Shown piece after piece: positions 55,858 to 64,000 of a stretch of 64,000 nucleotides of DNA. Source of the DNA: Ochotona curzoniae (Eukaryota; Chordata; Mammalia; Lagomorpha; Ochotonidae); contig NW_024466413.1 in NCBI RefSeq assembly GCF_017591425.1, forward strand, positions 1,302,001 through 1,366,000. Reading direction: 5' to 3'. The notes below the pieces were generated by a model that worked only from the letters and a program-made list of their open reading frames with translations, was not told the DNA's origin and did no database searches. How positions within the stretch are numbered: position 1 is the first letter of the stretch; each line of letters starts with the position of its first letter. The position numbers were made by a program, and so were the translations under genes.

Positions 55858-56660
55858 ATACCTGATTTGTTAGTGAATTAGTTCATGATATGTGTTTTCA
55901 TGATTTTTTTTTTTCAAGATGCTCACTTTTCATGCAGGGATCTGTTTAGAATTTCTTGTAAGGCTGGTAAGTGGTGATGAATTCTCTGTTTTAACTTATC
56001 TTAAAATATGTTAATTGCCCTTTATTTTAAAGCATCATTTTGCTGGATATGTTCTTGGATGGATGGTTTTACCTGTAAGACCTTGCATATAATATTCCAC
56101 TCTGTTCTGGTCTGTAGGGTTTCTGCTGAGAAACCTGTTGTTTGTCTAATTGGTTTTCCTTTCTGTGTCACTTGATACCTTGATCTTACTTACTGTCTTC
56201 GACTCTCTCCTTGTCCTTAATTTCTGGCAGTTTGAGTACTGTGTGTGTTGGAGATTATCGCTTTGGGTTGAATTTTCTTGGAGTCCTTTGAGCTTCCTGT
56301 ATCAGGGTTTGCATATCTTTTTCAGTACCTGAGAACTTTTCAACTATTTCATTTGCAGATTCGTACCACAGTTTTCATTCTCCCCTCCTTTCTTATTACC
56401 TATAATATCAACATTTGAGTGTTTAGTAGGAGTCTGTATTTCACATAGGCTTTCTTTATTCTTTTTGTCTGGTTAAATTATTTGAAAAGTCCTATTCTTG
56501 AGGTCAGAAAACCATTTGTTTACTTGTTATATATGGCTGTTGAAGTTCTCAGTTGTGTTATTTCACTGATTAAAGATTTCTTCTCTAAAATTTCTGTTTG
56601 TGTTTTTGTAATTATTTCTAAGGGATAAATGACTTTTGAATGCTTCTCAGATCCTGTTAT
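55858..56660 (-). mobile_element. Minus-strand L1: ORF1 part
   Basis: Plus-strand text follows antisense ORF1 order: 'aatttcttgtaaggctggta', 'ttgccctttattttaaagca', 'cattttgctggatatgttct', 'tctgttctggtctgtagggt', 'ttctgctgagaaacctgttg', 'tagtaggagtctgtatttca'. The element ends inside or just beyond ORF1, so it is 5' truncated. With the LTR and two CSINEs removed, about 4 kb of L1 remains, shorter than ORF1 plus ORF2, so internal deletions also exist. Confidence 0.8.
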
Positions 56661-56751
56661 GAAAGTACCAAAGTGTGATAGATTTGTGGAGATTAATGGA
56701 CGATTACATGGACAGGAAGGTTATAGGGAGCTTTGAGGAGCTCATGCACAG

Positions 56752-56816
56752 CTCTAACCTCAACTTTAACCCTAATCCACTGTAGCCCTAGCCCCAGCCC
56801 TGGCCCTAACTGTAAC
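56752..56816. repeat. CCCTA-like degenerate tract
   Basis: Irregular CCCTAA/CCCTAG/CCCTGG-like units in one direction: 'taacctcaactttaacccta', 'gtagccctagccccagccct', 'ggccctaactgtaac'. It resembles decayed telomere-type sequence or a simple proline-codon-like pyrimidine repeat. Spacing is about six bases, with drift. Confidence 0.5.
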
Positions 56817-56819
56817 TTA

Positions 56820-59795
56820 GAGTGGACTTGTGGGTGAGCCAGTGCCTATAGTTTCCATAGAAGAGATAGTAGGTAACAGCGGATGGGTATGGGGAGAGGG
56901 TGGCCAAATGACAAAGCTTCAAGGACTGGCCTTGGCTGAGAGGGACAGGGTAAGGACTAGAAGGGGCCATGGGAGACAAGGAGCCCTTCATTGCTCCCTG
57001 AATCCAGTGGGATTCCAGAGAGGAGGAAATAAGCAGTGCATGCCATAGAGGGCTTCAGGGAGCCAGAGGCCTCAGGAGTTGCAGAATTTCATTTAAGGTA
57101 GGGAAGATACTGAGTTTGCTGACTATCATTAATTTTTCAAATTATTCACCTTTATTTTTCTACATATGATCATCTTTTAGTATTTCCAAAGCAATGATCA
57201 GGAAACTAGCAGATTCTAAAATCAGGAGAATCTCAAGTCCCTAAAACAAAATGATACAGTCTGTCCATGTGTTCCAGGGGACACAGGATGGGTCTGGGAG
57301 TGAGAAGAGTTGGGAACTCAGATAAGGGCAATGAAGAACCAGGCACCATGGGATGCTTACATGAGAGAAGATGGCTGTGCCAGGTGGGGGTCCCATCTTG
57401 CACACTGGTTGTTGGACATGGGAGTTAGGACCGATGAACCTTTCAGCAGAATTAGCCTGAGCACAGCCATCTTACCACCTGTGCTACTGCTCAGTGGGAA
57501 CTCTCTGGGAAGCTTCAGTTCATCACCTGTGATAGCAAACAGAAACCAGGAGTGGAATGGAATTGGCACTGGGGCCTTGTGGGGCGCTGAGGCTCTGCAC
57601 AGCTCCATCTGTGACCTAGAAGGAGAGCTCTGCTTCTGCCTTTTGTGAGGCTATGCATATCCACTGTAGTGAGTTCTGAGTGACTGGGCAAAGAGACTAG
57701 GCTGGACCCTGTACTGGGAAACACACACAAGAATCAGGTCTGGGGATCATCCCAGATGAAGTTTCTTTGGGGATCCCTCCAACTGAACTGCTGATCTCAG
57801 AACTCAAACCATGAGCAGACTATGTCAGCCAGTGGATTCTGAAGAGATCTCATTTTGTGTGGAATGGCAAGAGTGGCAGCAATTCAAGCAATCAAAACTG
57901 CTTAAACAGGACCCTTGGAGCATGCCTCACATTGGGGATCCTTTGTGCCCTAATCAACTATGCAAAGATTATCAAAATAAGAGAATTGAGTGAGAGAGAG
58001 AGAGAGAGTAGGCAGACCCATGCTTTGGGCTTCTTGCTGTGTACTTGTCTCTAGCATGGGAAAACCCCAGGCTTCATGACACCCAGCTTCCTCTTTGGGC
58101 AGCTCTGGTGGTCAGCAATCCTACACTGGGTATGGCCCCATGCTCTGCTTTGCAACCCTTGGTCATGCAAGTCCTCTGTGAACTTCATCAGGACATTCCA
58201 AGTCTTTCAAACTTCAAGTCAGAGACCCTAAATCCTGCCAGCTATTCGTATAGAGCAGGTATTTAATGAAAGCAATGCATATTTTAAGAATAAATCAGTG
58301 CATTTCTATCACATCATGAAATTCAGTAAAGAAGATGTTACTGTATGTGACTATATGGACATCACTGTGTTCAGTTCTACATCTCCTGTATCCACCACAC
58401 AACTGAAACTGTACATGCTTATGTTCGCCTGTGTTTGTCAGTCTTGTGATTGCACACACATGTGTATGGGCATTGCTCATTTCACACATGTAGCTGGGCG
58501 AATGGATCACATACATACATGAATGTGGGCACTGGTGGTTGCAAGTGTGTGTGTGTGTGTGTGTGTGTTCTAGTTCTAGTTTGTGGCAGACATGATGTGG
58601 TTACTCACGTTGGGGCATGTACACATGTACAGTTAAACTAACAGACAATCAGACACACCCAAACTTTACCATGAGCACTACCATTGCTAGATTTTGAGGA
58701 GGTTCTGCTGCTTCCTGGCATCCTTTCCTCAAATGAGGCTTAATTATCCACCTCATCATACTAAAAATGAAGTTTCTGGTGAGTGCCATGGCCATTGGAT
58801 GAACAGATCTTTTGCAAGAATACCTGTAGTTATTTGCTGTTTGCCACACTCAGAGTGATAGGCAAATGCAGTAGTATTGCCAGAGCAAGTACATTCAGCT
58901 CACCCTGATAGGAGAGGTCCGTTAGAGAGAGTTGGAGGTCAGAATCAAGAGGTCCGATTCTGGCCACTAGAGCGGACTCAGGGCTGAGTCATTCTACTTT
59001 TCCCTGAAATCACTAGGTAGAAACCATTTGCAGATACCAGTAGGGCACGCGTTCTTCCAGCAGGGAAGTCACAGTTTGAGTCAGAATCTTGGGTTAAGCA
59101 TATGCTTAGTTGATATTATGAATCCTTTCCTAATGCATGCATTGTGGGACTGCTAGATGTTGTGACAATGCTGGAGTTGAGGCAGAACAGGACATATTGA
59201 GGCATGATCTGATTCTTGCTCAGGGCCAGCTGCAGAAGGGCTGCCTGGAAAAGGGGCATTGTCAGTACCTAAGGTTGAAGGACCCAAGGCACTTACAGGG
59301 TGCCCTCCAGAGCCTTTTGCTAGGGGAGGGAGCCCTTGAAGGAAGTGGGCCTTCACAGGTGTGCCAGTGGAAGGGCAGGAATGCCAGGGGCATGACAGGA
59401 GCAGAGCAGACACAGAGGAGTAGGAGGACCATGTGGGAAGAGAGCAAGAGGGACCTTCCTCAGAGAGACAACCTGGTGAAAGGCAGATGTGCTTGGCAGA
59501 GCAGGGTACAGGGTTTAGTTGTCCCAGAGCAGGTGTCATAAGACTCTGGAGATACACTTTGTCCCAAGAACTGATTTGGGGCTGATCTTGATGCATCACA
59601 GAAAATTCCTGGTGAAGTGCTCATCTCTCTCCTTGCTAGTCACTGGGCCTGTATTCTTCGAACTCCAGAATGTTGAATGGTGGTTTTTTTTTCCCCCTAA
59701 ATACTTTAAGGATTCTGAGATTAAGGCAGCACCTGGGCAACATGTACTGGAATCCAGCCCTATTTTATTCAAGATCATCTCACTCAGCCATCTTC
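56820..59795. other. Non-coding interval, about 3 kb
   Basis: No gene recognised. It contains a short GA tract (57992-58008) and a GT tract (58545-58568). 59137-59600 is purine-rich on the plus strand and keeps frames of 134 and 148 residues open on opposite strands. Neither shows a domain. Confidence 0.4.
58545..58568. repeat. (GT)12 microsatellite
   Basis: Twenty-four bases of uninterrupted GT. Confidence 0.97.
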
Positions 59796-59799
59796 TGTT

Positions 59800-60082
59800 T
59801 AAAACAGACTTAGTTTTATCTGAAAGGCAGAGTGATGGTGGGGAGGGAGAGAGAAATCTTGCAACTGCTGGGTCACTTCCTGGAGAAGCCATAGGGCTGG
59901 GGCTTAAGCCAGGTGTAAAGAATTCCATGCAGGTATCTTGTATAGATAGCATTATTCCAGGCACTTGGGCCATCTGCTGTTGCTTTCTCAGGTGCGTTAG
60001 CAGGGTTGGAACTGGAGCAGCTGAAACTCGATCCAGTGACTGAGATGACATGCTGGTATTGCATGGACTCACAGTGCCAGCC
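59800..60082 (-). mobile_element. CSINE, old
   Basis: Minus-strand CSINE: 'aaacagacttagttttatct', 'gaaaggcagagtgatggtgg', 'aatcttgcaactgctgggtc', 'gggctggggcttaagccagg', 'ccaggcacttgggccatctg', 'gcgttagcagggttggaact', 'ggagcagctgaaactcgatc', ending 'tcacagtgccagcct'. Strongly diverged, older subfamily. Confidence 0.82.
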
Positions 60083-60287
60083 TACTGTGTCTCTTAAAGA
60101 AACACATCTACAGGACTCCTAGTCCTTTGATCTTGGGACAGCCCAAAAGTTTGTAAGACTTGGTTTTGTTCTCTGGTGTGTCACAGCTTGAGTCCCATTC
60201 TTCAGAGTTTGGTAGGCTCCTCAATCCCTGTTCAGTTACCCTGATCACTATTCACCCTTGCATCCTCCATTTCCCCAAACAGCAAGG

Positions 60288-60387
60288 ACTTCAAAAGTTA
60301 GTGGAAGATGAAATTAAAAGCTAAATTTAATTTTAAAGCAAGAGTTTCAAAAATCATACTGATTTTTTTTGTAATACATGTTTTCCA
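60288..60387 (-). mobile_element. Unclassified short repeat, copy 2 of 2
   Basis: Reverse complement matches 35536-35645 in order: 'gaaaacatgtattacaaaaa', 'aaatcagtatgatttttgaa', 'aattaaatttagcttttaat', 'ttcatcttccactaactttt'. The opposite orientation of the two copies argues for independent insertions. Confidence 0.55.
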
Positions 60388-60764
60388 GAGAGGACTGGAG
60401 ACAATTACTGGCCTGCCTAAGGTCTCACAGAAATTTCTGATGACAGTGGTTTTGGGGCCATTTCACCATATCACATAGACTCCCACCAACGTTACCCGAC
60501 AGCGCAATGGCCTGATGCAGTGCGTCAGAAGATTCTGCACAGGCTGGTACCTGTCTCAGCATTGCTCCAGAATCTCTTTCCAATTTTGTTAAAGCTTTTC
60601 ATTCTGGCTTCAACCACCTCAACATATAAAATGGAATCTAGAGCAAAGCAGACAAGCAGCACAGAAGGGCTTCCCAGAGGTGAGAGGAGACACTGTGAGC
60701 TTTGCCTGCCGTCAGTGTGTGGTTGTTAAGGGCTGACTGCCGTGCTCATCCTTGGGTGATTTCT

Positions 60765-61084
60765 TTAAGAACAAAAGATTTATTTTTTGTTCGTTGGAAA
60801 GGAAGATTTACAGAGAGAGGATAGGAAGAGAGACAGAGAGGAAGATCTTCTGTCTGCTGGTTCACTCCTCAAATGGCCACATTGGCCAGAGCTGAGCCAA
60901 AGCGAAGAAGCCATGAGCCACAAGCTTTTTCCATGCCTCCCACACAAATGCAGGGTCCCAAGACCTTGAATCATTCTTCACTGCTTTCTCAGGCCATAAG
61001 CAGGGAGCTGGATGGGCAGTGGAGCAGGCAGGACATGAACTGGCACCTGACAGAAGATTAGCCAATTGAACCGTTGTGCCAGAC
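60765..61084 (-). mobile_element. CSINE, full length
   Basis: Minus-strand CSINE: 'aaaagatttattttttgttc', 'gaggaagatcttctgtctgc', 'tggttcactcctcaaatggc', 'cacattggccagagctgagc', 'tgcagggtcccaagaccttg', 'ctttctcaggccataagcag', 'ggagctggatgggcagtgga', ending 'gttgtgccagaccc'. An imperfect flank match (cttgggtga left, cctgggtga right) is a probable target duplication. Confidence 0.92.
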
Positions 61085-61245
61085 CCTGGGTGACTGTTCT
61101 TATATGACTCAAAAACTCACAAACCTTGGTTTTTCAACCACAGGCCCACAGTTTCCTTACTTGGAGAAGCCAGGAAAGCTCTCTGAACCTCTTTCTTCAT
61201 CTGTGATCTGGGATATTTTTCAGACTGACTTCTCAAGGGAAACGA

Positions 61246-61560
61246 AGGTGGGGCTGTTGTTGTGACAGATCACAAAGCCACTGCCCATGGTCCTGAAATT
61301 TGGATGCCAGTTCAAATCACAACTGCATTCTGCTTCTGATCCAGTCTGTGCTGATGGCCTGGGAAAGCAGGGAAAGATGGCCCAAGTCCTTGGCCCTACA
61401 GCCACGTGGGAGACCCGGGAGAGTCTCCTCTTCAGATCAGACTAGCTCTGGCTGCTGTGGCCATTTGTGGATGAGCCAGTAGATGGAAGATAGCTCTCTG
61501 TATCTCTCTTTCTGATTCTGCCTTTCAAATAAATATAAAATTTTTTTAAAAAAGAAATTA
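61246..61560 (+). mobile_element. CSINE
   Basis: Plus-strand CSINE: 'ggggctgttgttgtgacaga', 'tggatgccagttcaaatcac', 'gcctgggaaagcagggaaag', 'atggcccaagtccttggccc', 'cacgtgggagacccgggaga', 'ctctggctgctgtggccatt', 'gagccagtagatggaagata', 'ctgcctttcaaataaatata' and an A-rich tail. It points towards the preceding minus-strand CSINE. Confidence 0.92.
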
Positions 61561-62844
61561 AAGTGTTTTCTACCATTCTAAAGTTAGTCCTTGGGTTTTC
61601 CTAAAACTTGCATCTTTAAATAGCTACTAAGAATCTACATGTGATTGATAAAAACTGCTTTTAAGTATTCTTAGTTAGGAACCATGCATGACCAGGTGAC
61701 AAAATCTCCTGGTTTCAAGTCAAGGGAGGAACATAAGCAAAAGCAACTGATAATGCGAATGAGCTGTTGATGCTTGTCTACAGAAAGAAGAGTTGAGTCC
61801 TTTAGTCCCATTAGAGTCTATATGTATGGGACAGGGGGAGAGAAGAGAGGCTGAGAGGCATACTCAGGCTGGTGCTCCCGGGTCCAGTCCCGTTCAAATA
61901 CAGCCGGCAGACTGCATTCTTAAATGTTTGTGAAGCACTCCTCCCTTTCTTTTATCTGTTCAGCTCACTTGGGATATATATGGTCATATCTACTTGTTAA
62001 GTTTCCTGATCCCAGTCTGACCCTGAGCCCAGGGGTTTTGGCAGCAGTGATAGTCATGATTGCGTTAATACTGACACCGGCAACTGAAGTGCAGTAGCTT
62101 TGCTGGGTATGGTGCTGGGCTCTTACCTCTGCTGCTGCAGTTGACCTTCACAGCAAAGCTGTGAGCTTGGGAAGTGAGCTCTAGCTTCCCCAGGTCCATC
62201 AGAACCCAGACCCTCTCTCCTCTTACCCTGCCCCTCACTAGCCTGGACAACTTGCCACAGATGGTCTTTCATCCAGTTCATTCTCCCCCACTGTAGTCGC
62301 AGAGCCCATCTCTTGGCCAAGGGAACATTTTTCTCATACTGTTTGTCCAGCTTTGCAGAAATATGGATTTGATTGACAAAGACATGGAGATGTTTACACA
62401 AACAAGGAATCCCTCGATATTACCTGACTGATTTAAAGCTGCACCTGGCAGTTTTCCTATCAAAATCAGTTGAGAGATGTAAGGAACCCCTAGGGAGGAT
62501 GAACCAGAATTGTAGCAAATCTCTTCTCAAAAGAGACACAGTCTCCTGGAAAGAGCTGGAAACTGGTCATGGCAGTGCACAACTGTGTTTATATTTGCTC
62601 CTCCTTCATCTGCCTGCCTACTTCTTGTGCCTGCCTGTCCATTCATCCATAGCTCTAGCATCTTTATTACTTAACCTTCTGTCTAGCTGTTTGTTTATGC
62701 CGATTTTAGTGGTCAGATTGTATCTGCCATTGTTGTCCATGCATGAATCATGACTTTTGTTAGATTGCCTGTGAGCTTTTTGGGAAGAGAGCAAAAGCAA
62801 GGCAGAGGTACAAACTGACATCCAAACATCAGTTGAAACATTTG
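61561..62844. other. Non-coding interval
   Basis: No gene or firm repeat recognised. Frames of 92-126 residues (minus at 62123-62401, plus at 62373-62753) overlap and have no recognisable domain. Confidence 0.4.
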
Positions 62845-63070
62845 TATTTTCTAAGTGTGCACAGTGTGCCAACACTTCTTGTATGTGATCATATTTATTC
62901 CTTACAACAGATCTGCTAGTTCGTTGGCTATTTCCCTCCCTCCCCACCTTTGACAAATGAGGAGACTGAGGCTTGGAAAGGTGAAATGCACTCTCTGATG
63001 CCATACACCTGATAGGCGGCAGAGCCAGGGTGCAAACCCAGGTTTGACTTCGAAGATCATTGCTCTCTAA
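62845..63070 (+). mobile_element. MIR, near complete
   Basis: Strong MIR order: 'tgtgcacagtgtgccaacac', 'cttgtatgtgatcatattta', 'ttccttacaacagatctgct', 'ctttgacaaatgaggagact', 'gaggcttggaaaggtgaaat', 'ggcagagccagggtgcaaac' and 'ccaggtttgacttcgaag'. This is the best-preserved MIR in the window. Confidence 0.8.
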
Positions 63071-63129
63071 TTCCTTACATGAAGACTTTCTTTATTGGGC
63101 ATGATGATAAAACATTAGGCCGGTTAATG

Positions 63130-63300
63130 ATTAGCAAAGACTTCCCCTGGGATGTGATCAATTCTTGGTGTGATACTGTCACCTCTGTGAATTGGGTCCC
63201 TCTTCATGTTACCCAGGAGGAAGTGGTTACTCAGAAGTTGAGTAACTTTCCTAAGATTGCACCACTTGGAGGTGATGCTTCTGACCCCAAAGCTGTGAGA
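63130..63300 (+). mobile_element. Possible second MIR/MIR3
   Basis: 'cacctctgtgaattgggtcc', 'gttactcagaagttgagtaa', 'ctttcctaagattgcaccac' and 'cttggaggtgatgcttctga' resemble MIR wording (cagagaggttaagtaacttgcccaaggtcacacagct...). Diverged. Confidence 0.45.
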
Positions 63301-64000
63301 TGCCTTGGGTACCTTTAGCTTCAGGGTGGCTCAGGCCACATGCTTATGTAGTAACAGAGGCTAGGATGGAGGTGTGGGAATCCTTGCTTTGCATCATGCA
63401 CCACAACCAAGCTCGACTCTACAGCATTCCCGTCCATGCTCCCCAGGACATGTTCCTCTGCATATCTTCAAGCTGTTCCCCACCTGAGATGCCTGTCTAC
63501 CCACCGCAGCTTAGCCAGACCCTGCTCATTCTTTACAGGTGAGCTTCATTAGTGTTAATTCACACTTGTCAAAAGGGCCACGCCCTGCATAGCTCAGGCG
63601 AAGTCATTGGAACAGAGCTGTGTGCAGTGTGCCTCACCTTTCCTCACAGCATTACTGTACCAGCATCTTAGTCATCTCTGGGTCAGAGTGTGCATTCTGG
63701 CAATGTGGGTCTCTGGACAGCAGAGATTTCCATTTTGTTCCTCTGAAACCAGCATTGTGATAAGGCCCTTAGGAAAATCTGTGACATCAAAGGTAACACT
63801 TTTTACTCCAACCACTCTGCTATATTCATTGGCCTAGAGCATTTTTTTCCTGAGATGTAAAATCTCTCCCACCTGCTCTACTGTCTCTTAGGAAAATTGG
63901 GCTTTAACTCCACGTCTTCCCCTACCTCCTGCTGAAAGCAACCCTTGTCTATTCTGGTTGAACTTGCCCATTATTTCACTCTTCTGGAAGCTTGGAGAGG
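63301..64000. other. Non-coding interval at right edge
   Basis: No gene recognised. The stretch at about 63440-63540 (cattcccgtccatgctcccc, gttccccacctgagatgcct, gaccctgctcattctttaca) has the wording of an L2-type 3' end but is too weak to call firmly. Confidence 0.4.

Noticed and set aside
56752..56816. True interstitial telomere
   Set aside because: Units are irregular and few, with no run of exact TTAGGG. It is kept only as a low-interest observation.
59137..59600. Opposed frames of 134 (plus) and 148 (minus) residues
   Set aside because: Both arise from the same purine-biased stretch with few stop-forming triplets. At most one could be real, and neither shows a domain.

Overview
This window looks like mammalian, non-coding nuclear DNA, almost certainly from a lagomorph and most likely a pika (Ochotona). 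The evidence is more than twenty copies, of very different ages, of the tRNA-derived C-type SINE (CSINE) of rabbits and pikas. The youngest copies have the tail form (TTTCCAATGAAAA...AAATCTT) and the 'GATTCACTCCCCAAGTGAG' body that I associate with pika rather than rabbit. The species call is an inference from memory of these families. The lagomorph call is much firmer.

I find no convincing protein-coding exon, CpG island, tRNA gene or intact RNA gene. Open reading frames are short, sit in repeats, or appear in several frames at once because of tandem repeats. The window is best read as intergenic or deep intronic DNA shaped by layers of transposon insertion.

Layout. 0-8 kb: an old L1 3' fragment, a 22-bp minisatellite, three old CSINEs and a striking 1.2-kb TG/CCCC minisatellite (about 6.24-7.45 kb). 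8.2-10.9 kb: an internally deleted plus-strand L1 (probable 5' region joined to ORF2), interrupted by one CSINE and ending against a CSINE tail. 11-36 kb: mostly unique DNA with old elements (MaLR LTRs, hAT-Charlie relics, MIRs, L1 3' fragments), several CSINEs, and two long pure CA microsatellites. 36-47 kb: the youngest CSINE, with a perfect 14-bp target duplication; a retroposed 5' fragment of U2 snRNA; a MER5A-type element; and two of the three copies of a hAT-like family. 50.8-56.7 kb: a minus-strand L1 running from the 3' end through ORF2 into ORF1, broken by a 1.25-kb solo LTR with a 6-bp target duplication (class II/betaretrovirus-like) and by two CSINEs. 56.7-64 kb: mostly unique sequence with three more CSINEs and a good MIR.

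No genes act together here. The biology that can be read is insertion history: ancient MIR, MER and MaLR elements, then L1s, then the solo LTR and successive CSINE generations, with the most CpG-rich CSINE at 36.2 kb as the latest clear event.
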